Shown piece by piece: positions 44,457 to 52,784 of a DNA stretch of 64,000 nucleotides. Positions within the stretch are counted from its first letter, which is position 1. Every line of letters begins with the position of its first letter. The translations under genes and the position numbers were made by a program. The DNA comes from Hyphomicrobium_A sp963817485 (GTDB taxonomy: Bacteria > Pseudomonadota > Alphaproteobacteria > Rhizobiales > Hyphomicrobiaceae): NCBI GenBank assembly GCA_963817485.1, contig CAWFOR010000010.1, positions 62,001-126,000 on the forward strand, given 5' to 3'. Under the pieces are notes generated by a model. It saw nothing but the letters and a program-made list of their open reading frames with translations, was not told where the DNA came from and ran no database searches.

Positions 44457-45182
44457 TTGGAAAAGCCATCCACCCTCGCAGAGGCCTTCGGCGAGATCTG
44501 TAAAATGGACGCCCCGCTCAACGAGCGGCTCGCCGCCTATGCAAATGCGCTGCGCGACCTGAACTTCCCTTTTTCCGAAGCCTACGACGATCTGGTCGCG
44601 CGCCTGAAAGCGGGCGGGATCGGGGCCCAGGCGCCGCTCGTCGGCGAGCTGATGCCTCCATTCCAACTGCCGGCGCTGCCACATCGGCTCGTGAGCCTGC
44701 AGGAGATTTTGAGCGCGGGCCCCGCGGTGATCAGCTTCAACCGCGGCCACTGGTGCCCATTCTGCAAGATCGAGCTCTCGACCATCGCCGACCATCACGA
44801 CGAGATCCTGGCGCATGGAGGCCAGCTCGTGACGATTCTGCCCGACCGGCAGAAGTTTGCCCGTCAACTACCCGAGGGGGTTCTGCGCTCCTTTCTCGTG
44901 CTGTCCGACATCGACAACGCGTATGCGCTTTCGCTCGGCCTCGCGTTGTGGCTCGGCGAGCGGATTGCTCAATTGATGCAGGGCCGCGGCCACCGGCTCA
45001 GCGAGTACCAGGGTAACGACGGCTGGTTCGTGCCGCTGCCGGCGACCTTCGTCGTTGGCACCAACGGCCGCGTGCTTGCTCGCCATGTCGATGCCGAGTT
45101 CCGCCAGCGCATGGAGATCGCCGAGATCCTTGAGGCGCTGCGTGGCGCAAATGCCGCTGGGCAGCTCGCGCCGACCCGCTAA
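44457..45182 (+). CDS. AhpC/TSA-like thioredoxin-fold protein, copy 2 (WCPFC)
   Basis: 241 residues from a TTG start with AGGATAGA upstream. Paralogue of the minus-strand neighbour, with the same layout: helical N-terminus (DAPLNERLAAYANALRDLNF), then LVSLQEILSAGPAVISFNRG and active site HWCPFCKIE (Cys100, Cys103), then FVPLPATFVVGTNGRVLARH. It should act as a thiol peroxidase or reductase in the cytoplasm. The third paralogue follows after 37 bp. Confidence 0.85.
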   Translation: MEKPSTLAEAFGEICKMDAPLNERLAAYANALRDLNFPFSEAYDDLVARLKAGGIGAQAPLVGELMPPFQLPALPHRLVSLQEILSAGPAVISFNRGHWCPFCKIELSTIADHHDEILAHGGQLVTILPDRQKFARQLPEGVLRSFLVLSDIDNAYALSLGLALWLGERIAQLMQGRGHRLSEYQGNDGWFVPLPATFVVGTNGRVLARHVDAEFRQRMEIAEILEALRGANAAGQLAPTR

Positions 45183-45219
45183 TCTCCGAATCGGAAAGGT
45201 GCCTGCACGGGCAGGAGCA

Positions 45220-45918
45220 ATGAAGGCCACAAGCCTACAGGACGCGTTCGAGCAGATCTGCGCATTGGAAGCCCCGCTGCACGAGCGGATGGCGGCCTTT
45301 TCCGAGGCCGTGCGCGAGTTCGGCCTGCCGTTCGCCGAGGCCTACGACGACCTCGTCCAGCGAATCCGGTCGGGCGAGGCGGGCAGCACGGCGCCAGAGC
45401 CGGGCGAGCCGATGCCGGAGTTCCTGCTCCCCGATACCGCAGGCCGGCTCGTGAGCCTCGATGATCTCATCGCCGAGGGGCCGGCAGTCATCAGCTTCAA
45501 CCGCGGCCACTGGTGCGAGTACTGCACCATCGAGCTGACGGCCTTGCGCCAGGGTTTGAATGAGATCGCCGCGCATGGCGCGAAGGTCGTGTCGATCATG
45601 CCGGAATCTGAGGTGTTCACGAAGAAGGCCGCAGCCAACACCGGCAACGCCTTCGGCATCCTGTCCGACGTCGACAATGGTTACGCGTTGACCATGGGGC
45701 TCGCGATCTGGCTCGGCGAGCGTGTGCGCAAGCTCTACCTGTCGCACGGTCTCAATCTCGAGCGGTTTCAAAGTTCGTCAAACTGGTTCGTGCCCATCCC
45801 GGCGACGTTCGTCGTCGGCCGCGACGGCGTGATCGTCGCGCGCCACGTCGATCCCGATTTCCGCAACCGCATGGATATCGAGGACATCATCGCCGCGCTG
45901 AAGGCGAGGGCACTTTAA
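45220..45918 (+). CDS. AhpC/TSA-like thioredoxin-fold protein, copy 3 (WCEYC)
   Basis: 232 residues, third tandem paralogue. Active site HWCEYCTIE (Cys99, Cys102) has Glu where the others have Pro, which in thioredoxin-fold proteins changes the redox potential and the pKa of the attacking Cys. The rest is close to copy 2 (AYDDLV; VSLDDLIAEGPAVISFNRG; FVPIPATFVVGRDGVIVARH). GGAGC precedes the ATG at 45220. Its stop overlaps the stop of the convergent LysR gene by 4 bp. Confidence 0.85.
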   Translation: MKATSLQDAFEQICALEAPLHERMAAFSEAVREFGLPFAEAYDDLVQRIRSGEAGSTAPEPGEPMPEFLLPDTAGRLVSLDDLIAEGPAVISFNRGHWCEYCTIELTALRQGLNEIAAHGAKVVSIMPESEVFTKKAAANTGNAFGILSDVDNGYALTMGLAIWLGERVRKLYLSHGLNLERFQSSSNWFVPIPATFVVGRDGVIVARHVDPDFRNRMDIEDIIAALKARAL

Positions 45919-46805
45919 GCGGCGGCGTGGGCGGACCAGTCGCCTGCCCGCATCAGCTTGATGAGTGCGCTTGCTGCTGGCGACCGCTGGCGCCCGGCCA
46001 CGCCGTAAAGGTAGATGGTGCGCTTGAAGTCGAAGCCGTCCACCCGAATCAGGCGGATGCGGTCCGATTTGGTGGCGCTGTCGGGAAGCATGCCGACGCC
46101 GAGGTTTGCCTCGATCAGCGTGATGAGGTCCGGTTCGGCACCCATCTTGTGGCAGACGGCCGGCTCGAGCTGTCGGCTCTTCAAGAGTTCCGTGAACTCG
46201 TGGACCACTTCGCAATAGGTGCGCAGCAGCAGCCGCTCCTTCATGATCTCGGTGAGGTCGATCGTCTTGCGGTCGGCGAGAGGGTGCTGCGCGCTGACGG
46301 CGAGCGAAAAGCGCTCTGTGAACAGCGGCCAGGAATCCAGCCGATCCCAGTTCTCGCCGAGAGGGCCGGCGACAGCGACCTCGGCTTCGCCCTTCTTCAG
46401 CCAGTCGATGATCTGGTCGCGCGTGCCACGCAAGAAGCGCAGCTCCAGACCCTTGAAGGTCCGTATCAGCTCCGTGAGATCGGGCACGATCAGAGAGAGG
46501 TCCACCGCCGTCGAAATGGCGATCGAGAGCGGCGCGACGGCGCCCTTCTTCAGCGAGCTCGCGAGCGCCTTGGCCGAGGCCGCGCTGTCGTAACACTGCT
46601 GTAGCATCGGCAGCATGCGGTGACCGAACTCGGTCAGGTGCGTGAGGTTGCGCTCGCGCCGGAACAGCTCGGCTCCGAGCTCCTCCTCGAGCTGCTTGAT
46701 GGCGCGCGTCAGCGACGGTTGCGCGACGTGACACTCCTCGGCCGCACGCGTGAAATTGAGCGTGCGAGACACCGCCAGGAAGTAGCGCACCTGATGCATT
46801 TCCAT
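45915..46805 (-). CDS. LysR-type regulator, OxyR-like candidate
   Basis: 296 residues. Winged helix at the N-terminus (MEMHQVRYFLAVSRTLNFTR, AAEECHVAQPSLTRAIKQLE), linker helix, then the effector domain (LEANLGVGMLP-type end). Cys198 (LLLRTYCEVV) and Cys218 stand where the peroxide-sensing region of OxyR lies (Cys199 and Cys208 in the E. coli protein), but overall similarity to OxyR is not obvious, so redox sensing is inference. An ATAG-N7-CTAT element is 66 bp upstream of the start, the usual place for autoregulation. Frame is open far upstream; ATG at 46805 is the family start. Confidence 0.85.
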   Translation of the reverse strand: MEMHQVRYFLAVSRTLNFTRAAEECHVAQPSLTRAIKQLEEELGAELFRRERNLTHLTEFGHRMLPMLQQCYDSAASAKALASSLKKGAVAPLSIAISTAVDLSLIVPDLTELIRTFKGLELRFLRGTRDQIIDWLKKGEAEVAVAGPLGENWDRLDSWPLFTERFSLAVSAQHPLADRKTIDLTEIMKERLLLRTYCEVVHEFTELLKSRQLEPAVCHKMGAEPDLITLIEANLGVGMLPDSATKSDRIRLIRVDGFDFKRTIYLYGVAGRQRSPAASALIKLMRAGDWSAHAAA

Positions 46806-46870
46806 GGAAGACCTGTGCGTGCCGAGACCAGCCGCTGCGATTTTAGCAAGGCAAAGCCGCCGGGCACCCC

Positions 46871-46909
46871 ATAGCCGCCGGCTATCAAATTCCAATCTAC
46901 TCGGTATTT
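46871..46909 (+). promoter_or_regulatory. OxyR-like operator, copy 2, beside the LysR gene
   Basis: ATAGC-CGCCG-GCTAT, 17 bp, GGTATTT. It faces the LysR gene on one side and, on the other, a 220-bp leader and a broken oxidoreductase start before the 3-hydroxybutyrate dehydrogenase-like gene. Confidence 0.8.
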
Positions 46910-47127
46910 CCGCTCCAAGTGATCGATCGTTACGGTCTGGGTCATCGAAAGGTTGATCAAAGCTTGAGCGGCGGGAGGGAGACCTTCCGCAAACGGAGCA
47001 AGGGATTAACGGTTCTCGGGCATCCGCGCAATCCCTTTGGGAAGGCCCGAGAGCCGTTTGGCCACGCCGGACCCGGCAGCGGGGATCGGAACGCGGGTCC
47101 AAGGGATTTGACGGTTGGGAGGCAAAG

Positions 47128-47322
47128 ATGCGCAAGCCAGTGCAAGCCAATATCGCGGTCGTCGGTGCCGGCGTCGGGGTGCTTTCCTTCGCGACCGGCA
47201 ACTGCTGCCTTCCTTTGAAAGCGCTTATCCCCCGGAGCCTGCGCCGGCTGGACGGCTCGGCGCCAATGAAAACCACCTCGAAACCGAATTCTGTGAGCGC
47301 CAGCCAAAAGTTGCGGCCCTAG
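47128..47322 (+). pseudogene. Remnant resembling the start of a FAD-dependent oxidoreductase
   Basis: A GGGAGG-preceded ATG opens a 64-codon frame beginning MRKPVQANIAVVGAGVGVLS, which resembles a GxGxxG dinucleotide-binding N-terminus. After about 20 residues the resemblance ends, and neither this frame nor its neighbours continue as an oxidoreductase. Probably what is left of a deleted gene that was once the divergent target of the LysR regulator. The rest of 46806-47500 holds nothing further I can name. Confidence 0.3.
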
Positions 47323-47500
47323 CCAAGGTGGCCATGACGGTGTGCCTGTCGATCACGATCACTTCCGCTGACGGCCGTTCCCCCGCGGCCTCAGCCTTCA
47401 GGAACCCGGACGGCCCCTCCCCGTCCCCCCGCGCCGTTCGGGTTCCTCTTCTTTTTCCAACTCAACGCGCTGAGCCTAACGCGCGAGAAAGGCAACGGCC

Positions 47501-48332
47501 ATGACCATGATGACCTCCCCCACGGAAGCGCCGCTGTCGACCACGGGTCTCGCCGGCAAGTCCGCCATCGTCACGGGCTCGACGAGCGGCATTGGGCTCG
47601 GCATCGCGCGCGCCTTTGCCGGCGCCGGCATGTCGGTGACCCTCAACGGCTTCGGCGAAAAGGCGGAGATCGAACACACGCGCGCGGACTTGGAAAAGAC
47701 TTTCGGCGTGAGGGTCGCCTATTCGGCGGCAGACATGACCAAGCCCGACGAGATCGCCGGCATGGTGACGGAGGCGGCGAAAACGTTCGGCAAGGTCGAC
47801 GTGCTCGTCAACAACGCCGGCATCCAGCACGTCGAAGCCATCGAGACGTTTCCCGATCTCCAAGTGGGACGCCATCATCGCCATCAACCTGTCGGCGGCC
47901 TTCCACGCCATCCGCGCCGCCGTGCCCGGCATGAAGGCGCGCAAGTGGGGGCGCCTCATCAACATCGCGTCCGCGCACGCGCTCGTCGCCTCGCCCTACA
48001 AGTCGGCCTACGTGGCCGCCAAGCACGGCATCCTCGGCCTCACCAAGACGGTGGCGCTGGAGACGGCCGAGTTCGGCATCACCGTGCAATGCCATCTGCC
48101 CCGGCTACGTGCTGACGCCGCTCGTCGAAAAGCAGATCCCGGAGACCGCCAAGGCCCGCAACCTGACGGAGGAGCAGGTCATCCGCGACGTGCTGCTTGC
48201 ACGCCCAGCCGACGCGAAAGTTCGTGACGACGGAGGAGATCGGCGCTTTGGCTGTATTCCTGTGCACCAGCGCGGGCGCCTCGATCACCGGCGCAGCCGC
48301 TTCCAATCGAGGGCGGCTGGACGGCACAATGA
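47501..48332 (+). pseudogene. 3-hydroxybutyrate dehydrogenase-like SDR with four frameshifts
   Basis: Short-chain dehydrogenase: GKSAIVTGSTSGIGLGIARA, VDVLVNNAGIQHVEAIETFP, then in the next frame AIIAINLSAAFHAIRAAVPG, catalytic SAYVAAKHGILGLTKTVALE, then CPGYVLTPLVEKQIPETAKA, QPTRKFVTTEEIGALAVFLC and a last GGWTAQ. Four successive single-base insertions (near 47849, 48089, about 48195 and 48305) are needed to read it; the net length, 275 codons, then fits the family. BDH oxidises 3-hydroxybutyrate to acetoacetate. AAAGG lies 8 nt before the ATG. Confidence 0.85.
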
Positions 48333-48473
48333 CGTGCCGGTGGGCTGACAACGGCTCCCGAGCTCACCTGGAAAGCCCGCGCTCTCTCGATACAGACGCT
48401 CGGCAGAGCCTGGACTCTGCTCCGACTGGAGACCGGCGCAGTCGCGTTCATGATAGTTCCAGCCAGACAACCG

Positions 48474-48512
48474 ATAGCCTGAAGCTATCGATTTCCGACC
48501 CAATCGATATTT
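48474..48512 (+). promoter_or_regulatory. OxyR-like operator, copy 3
   Basis: ATAGC-CTGAA-GCTAT, 17 bp, GATATTT, 80 bp before the cupin gene. The segment after GCTAT is almost identical to copy 4 (25 of 27 bases). Confidence 0.85.
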
Positions 48513-48591
48513 CAGAAGCTCCTCCCCCTGCGCGATGTTCACCCATCGGCGGCTCGTCCGAGCCCCTTGAAATCGCAAACGGAGAGACCCC

Positions 48592-49101
48592 ATGTCCCAA
48601 TCGCACCCGCGCTCCCCTGCCCGCAGCAATCTCAACGGATTCTGGCTGTCGCTCGCGATCGCCGGAACTCTCACCGGCCTGTTCGTGATCGGTGCCACGG
48701 CGGCGAGCGCTGCCTGCCCTCCCGGCAAGGAGACGACCGACGGCCAGAAGCCCGGCGCCACCGCGCACAAGGGCGTCGAGGAGAAGCTCCTCGGCCAGAT
48801 CGACCTCTCCAAAGAGAAGGTCAAGGTTCCCGGCCGCCTCTTTCGCATGCGCCAACTTATCGTGCAGCCCGGCGGCGAGGTTGCCTGGCACAGCCATGAG
48901 GATCGCCCGGCGCTGATCTACATCGTCTCCGGCGAGATCACCGAATACTCGAGCCACTGCTCGGTGCCGATCGAGCACCCGGCCGGCGACCTGTCGCTCG
49001 AGTCGGGCGGCCTGTCGCACTGGTGGAAGAACAACACCAAGGAGCCCGCGACGCTGATCTCGGCCGATCTCGCAGCCGACCCCAACGAGCACGGCATGTA
49101 A
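48592..49101 (+). CDS. Secreted cupin protein
   Basis: 169 residues. A signal anchor (SLAIAGTLTGLFVIGATAAS, then AACPPG) leads into a single cupin barrel: VQPGGEVAWHSHEDRPALIY gives the His-x-His metal pair, and EHPAGDLSLESGGLSHWWKN the third His region. One-domain cupins of this type bind a metal and may be dioxygenases or stress proteins; activity unknown. GGAGAG precedes the ATG. Likely controlled by the operator 80 bp upstream; an MFS transporter gene follows after 88 bp. Confidence 0.8.
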   Translation: MSQSHPRSPARSNLNGFWLSLAIAGTLTGLFVIGATAASAACPPGKETTDGQKPGATAHKGVEEKLLGQIDLSKEKVKVPGRLFRMRQLIVQPGGEVAWHSHEDRPALIYIVSGEITEYSSHCSVPIEHPAGDLSLESGGLSHWWKNNTKEPATLISADLAADPNEHGM

Positions 49102-49189
49102 TCTGCGAGCCCGAAGAAGCGCGGCGCACGAGCCTCATCGGCAAGGCGCCCGCTTTCTGCGGGGGGCCGAGTGGTGCGGACGAACGACG

Positions 49190-50412
49190 ATGGATCAGTT
49201 CAACCCAGTCGCTCTCATGCGGCGCTCGCGCAGCGCCGCCTTCGGGCGCTCGCTGGTCATAGCGCTCACCGCGTTCTTCACGCTCGTCGATCTGTTTGCC
49301 ACGCAGGCGATCCTCCCCTCGTTGACGCAGCACTACGGCGTCACGCCGGCGGCGATGGGGCTTGCGGTCAACTCCAGCACGTTCGGCATGGCGGCGGCCG
49401 GCCTCGCCATGGCCTTCTACAGCCAGCGTATCGAGCGCCGCACCGGCATCTTTTGCGAGCCTGTGTCTGCTGTCGATACCGACGACGCTGCTGGCCTTTG
49501 CCCCCAACCTCGCCGTCTTTGCCGCGCTGCGCGTGACGCAGGGGCTGTTCATGGCGACGGCCTTCAGTCTGACGCTCGCCTATCTCGGCGAGCGCTTTTC
49601 CGATGGCGAAGCCGTCGGAGCGTTCGCCGCCTACATCACCGGCAATGTCGCCAGCAATCTCGTCGGCCGCTTCATCGCCGCCGAGGTCGTGAACATCGCC
49701 GGCCTCTCGGCGAACTTCTTCGTCTTTGCCGGGCTCAATCTCGTCGGCGCCGCGCTTGTCTACTTCACCGTCGATAAGGTGCCGCGCATGAAGCCGCCGA
49801 CGATCGTCGCGGCCGCGCCCATGGCAGCCTGGCTCGAGCACTGCCGCAACCCGCGGCTGCGCGCCGACTTCGGCATCGGCTTCTGCATCCTGTTCGCCTT
49901 CATCGGCACTTTCACCTACGTCAACTTCGTGCTGACGCGGCCGCCGCTCGTCGTCGGCATGATGGAGCTCGGCTTCATCTACCTCGTATTTCTGCCCTCC
50001 ATCATCACGACGCCGCTTGCCGGGCACGCGGTGAAGAAGCTCGGCACACCAGCGACGATCTGGGGTGGCCTTGCCGTTGCCGGCATCGGTTTGCCGCTCC
50101 TGGTGCTCCCGCGCCTTGCAGCCGTTCTGACGGGCATGGTGCTGGTGGGTGCCGGAACATTCTTCGCCCAGGCCGCCGGCGACCGGCTTCGTCAGCCGCG
50201 CGGCGACGACCGATCGCGGCTCCGCGAGCGGCATCTATCTCGCTTCCTACTTCATGGGCGGATTGGCTGGCAGCGCCATTCTCGGCGTCGTCTTCGATCA
50301 GTTCGGCTGGCCGGCGTGCGTTGCCGGGATCGGCCTGTCACTCGCCGTCGCCGCCGTGCTCACGCTGCGGCTCGAGCCGCGCGCTAAAGCCGCCCGACGC
50401 GCTCCAACATAG
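49190..50412 (+). pseudogene. MFS transporter with two frameshifts
   Basis: Reads as a 12-helix drug/metabolite exporter of the YnfM/AraJ type: ALTAFFTLVDLFATQAILPS, ITGNVASNLVGRFIAAEVVN, FGIGFCILFAFIGTFTYVNF, then SGIYLASYFMGGLAGSAILG. Two single-base insertions break it: one T in TTTT at 49451-49454 and one C near 50174-50177. Removing both gives one frame of about 407 codons. It follows the cupin gene and would be in the same LysR-type regulon. Start ATG at 49190. Confidence 0.82.
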
Positions 50413-50523
50413 ATTGCTCGTAAGCCTGCGGTTCCAGCGCGTCTTCAGCGCTTCGCCGCACAAAGCCTTCTGTTACATCGCGATGGCCAAAAGCCCGTCT
50501 TCAGCGGCGCTGCAAATCGCTCG

Positions 50524-50562
50524 ATAGCTTGCGGCTATCGAATTCCGATCCAATCGATATTT
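50524..50562 (+). promoter_or_regulatory. OxyR-like operator, copy 4
   Basis: ATAGC-TTGCG-GCTAT, 17 bp, GATATTT, 107 bp before the small secreted protein gene. The best match to the shared pattern: CGAT-N7-ATAT follows the first half-site after 7 bp, as the second OxyR half-site would. Confidence 0.85.
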
Positions 50563-50668
50563 CAGCTCGAAGGTGTGCGCCGCTACCTTCCACTTGCACG
50601 CAGACAACGTCGCCTCGAATGCGACTGAAGATGCGCCAACCCCTGTTTCAACTTCAAGGAGACTCGCC

Positions 50669-50938
50669 ATGAAGAGAATCGCAATTGCTGCGCTTGCCGC
50701 CACCCTGCTCGCAGGCGTCACCCCCGCGTTCGCGAAAGAGGACTGCAATGCCGGCTACAAGGACTTCCTCGGCAAGATGTCGATCTACGTGAACAAGATG
50801 AGCGGCTATGAGCTCGCCGACGCCGTGCGCAAGTCGCTCGACGCCTACACCTCCTGCACCGCCGGCGACAGCTTCTCTCCGCATGGCGTTTGGGACGGCA
50901 TCCTCGCCGACATGAAGTCGAAGGCCGACAAGGGCTGA
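50669..50938 (+). CDS. Small secreted two-cysteine protein
   Basis: 89 residues: signal peptide (MKRIAIAALAATLLAGVTPA, then FAKEDC), then a helical mature part of about 67 residues with two Cys (EDCNAGYKDFLGKMSIYVNK; DAYTSCTAGDSFSPHG). One disulfide is likely. The size and pattern recall periplasmic acid-stress chaperones of the HdeA kind, but I cannot show homology. AAGGAGA precedes the ATG at 50669. Governed by operator copy 4. Confidence 0.7.
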   Translation: MKRIAIAALAATLLAGVTPAFAKEDCNAGYKDFLGKMSIYVNKMSGYELADAVRKSLDAYTSCTAGDSFSPHGVWDGILADMKSKADKG

Positions 50939-51286
50939 TCCAAGCCTTTACATTCGAGGTCCCTCGAGCCCTGGCTCGGGGGGCCCGCATTGTCTCAGCG
51001 CGCCGCAGACCATCCTGATCCCGCTCAACGCAAGCTCACGGTCACCGCACGGCGGACGGAACTCATAGTGGTCAAAGACCACGGTTGCGATGGGAGTAGG
51101 GATGATGCCCATCGCACTCGGGATCGGTGCCGATGCCGAATTTCGGGCACCATGGCGATCGCCGTCGTGACCACACACACGCAATTGCTGGTTGTCGATA
51201 AGCCCCAAGGTCGGATGGCGCTAAAATTCCTCTCGATGCCCGTCCCGCTTGGGCCCTCGCATCCGCCGCCAAGTCCCAGAGCGGAC
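50939..51286. other. 348-bp gap between the small secreted gene and tRNA-Pro
   Basis: A 10-bp GC hairpin at about 50961-50982 (CCCTCGAGCC with GGCTCGGGG) follows the secreted-protein stop and may end its transcript. Nothing else recognised. Confidence 0.4.
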
Positions 51287-51363
51287 TGGTCGGAGCGGGG
51301 AGATTCGAACTCCCGACCCCTTGCTCCCGAAGCAAGTGCGCTACCAGGCTGCGCTACGCTCCG
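51287..51363 (-). tRNA. tRNA-Pro (anticodon CGG)
   Basis: 77 bases on the minus strand fold as a standard cloverleaf: acceptor CGGAGCG/CGCTCCG, D arm GCGCAGCCTGGTAGCGC, anticodon arm CTTGC-TTCGGGA-GCAAG with CGG, T arm with GGTTCGAA-type loop (AGTTCGAATC). Discriminator A and CCA are encoded. Confidence 0.95.
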
Positions 51364-51555
51364 CCCGACCGTCAGTCCACAGGGACAGCGCCGCGATGCA
51401 TCCCATGATGCGGGTCATTAATGTCCCATGGGATGGCATTCGGCGAGCGCGGGTTATAGCGGCCAAGGCTCCAGGCGGCAAGCGCAGGTTGCCGTGGGGA
51501 AATGCGGCCAGGATTGCCGCCAATTGGCCTTCCGAGTATAGGTGCGGGCCGCCCC

Positions 51556-51624
51556 GCGTCCATGCGAAGCATGGCTTCGCGTCCATGCGAAGCACGGCTT
51601 CGCGTCCATGCGAAGCATGGCTTC
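51556..51624. repeat. Three tandem 23-bp palindromic units upstream of tRNA-Gln
   Basis: GCGTC followed by CCATGCGAAGCATGG-type palindromes: three adjacent 23-bp units (51556, 51579, 51602), identical except one base (C for T) in the middle one. Each can form a CCATGC/GCATGG hairpin. They end 18 bp before tRNA-Gln. Confidence 0.85.
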
Positions 51625-51642
51625 GCCATGACACGGGGCCGT

Positions 51643-51717
51643 TGGGGCGTAGCCAAGTGGTAAGGCAGCGGATTTTGATTCCGCCATTCCCAGGTTCGAA
51701 TCCTGGCGCCCCAGCCA
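51643..51717 (+). tRNA. tRNA-Gln (anticodon TTG)
   Basis: 75 bases: acceptor TGGGGCG/CGCCCCA, D arm AGCCAAGTGGTAAGGC, anticodon arm GCGGA-TTTTGAT-TCCGC with TTG, T arm CCAGGTTCGAATCCTGG, discriminator G and encoded CCA. Confidence 0.96.
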
Positions 51718-51729
51718 ATTGTCTTGTCG

Positions 51730-52500
51730 TCAGGGGTGATGGACGGTTGCTTCCTGGGCAGGGCTGGTTTGGTCCTGCAGCCCAAGGGCACCGCGCACAC
51801 AGGACGTGGCACCCGGAAAAGCGGCTTTGAACTCCTCGTCGTTGGCGAACTCGTCGGCCGCGATGGCTGCGCCCAGGATTTTTCCGGCATCCACGTCGCT
51901 GCGATAGTGGACGCCGGCGACCATGCGGCTGCGCCCGTAGTCGGCGATGCGCGCATAGAGCTGATCGCGCTTTTCGGGCAGCATCTGCGCCAGAACCGTG
52001 CCGATGAGCGTGCCGTAGGTCGTGTGCCCGGAGGGGTAGGACGGGCTGTTCTTGAGGTCGTCGACGTTTTGCAGCGGCTGCAGCGTGCTGCCTGAGAGCT
52101 TGTACGGCCGCGTTCGGCAGAACGTATTTTTCGCGTTGTTACCTGCCTCTTTGGTCAGTTTCGACAACTTGTCGAAGAACGAGCCGCATTTGTCGAGCGC
52201 AGCCGCGTCGAACTTGATCTCGGCGCCGTCGAGAAAGCGCGCAAGCGAAATTGTGATGTCGGCCCTGGCATGGTCCTGCTCGGCAGGCGAACGGGCATCC
52301 TGGATCTGCGCGAGCTCCTTCAACTCCGCCTTCGTCTCCTCGCAGTCGTCGCAGGGCGGCGGCATGATGAGCTTGATGAACACGTTCGAACGGCCGTCGG
52401 AAATGCTGCCGCAGCTCGGAGCCTCCGCCCGCACGGAGAGGGGCGCCCAAAGAACGGCCATTAGGGCGAGAGCGAGGGACGGCGAGCGACGGCGGAGCAT
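51730..52500 (-). CDS. Class A non-specific acid phosphatase (PAP2 fold)
   Basis: 256 residues with a signal peptide (LALALMAVLWAPLSVRA). The three active-site motifs are complete: K-x6-RP in KNTFCRTRP, PSGHT in SYPSGHTTYG, and SR-x3-GVH-x2-SD in SRMVAGVHYRSD. Such periplasmic enzymes release phosphate from many organic esters through a phospho-His. Several Cys suggest disulfides. AGAGG lies before the ATG. Convergent in orientation with tRNA-Gln, 12 bp from its end. Confidence 0.92.
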   Translation of the reverse strand: MLRRRSPSLALALMAVLWAPLSVRAEAPSCGSISDGRSNVFIKLIMPPPCDDCEETKAELKELAQIQDARSPAEQDHARADITISLARFLDGAEIKFDAAALDKCGSFFDKLSKLTKEAGNNAKNTFCRTRPYKLSGSTLQPLQNVDDLKNSPSYPSGHTTYGTLIGTVLAQMLPEKRDQLYARIADYGRSRMVAGVHYRSDVDAGKILGAAIAADEFANDEEFKAAFPGATSCVRGALGLQDQTSPAQEATVHHP

Positions 52501-52784
52501 TTGGTCACCTCTTAGGTGGCTTTGGGATGGCGGATCAATGCCCTACGCCGCTGACGGTAGAATGACGGCCTATTTGCCTTGCTGTCGCAGCGCACAATCG
52601 GCTCCGCCCGCCAGGTCGCCCCCTCCCGGAGGCGTTCCGGCACCACCGTTGAGCCTATTCGGGCGGCATTCTGGACATCGTGGGAGCACCAACCTAGAGT
52701 CCGCCGGTGGGGACGGGCCGGGGGGCCTCCGTCCGCTGAGAAGCGTTATTTTTCAGTCGCATGTCAGCGTTGGGGGAGTTCGGC

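Noticed and set aside
45927..46604. A 225-codon plus-strand gene opposite the LysR gene
   Set aside because: Mirror frame of a clear LysR-type regulator.
51556..51624. CRISPR array at the 23-bp repeats
   Set aside because: The units are directly adjacent without spacers and no cas gene is present.
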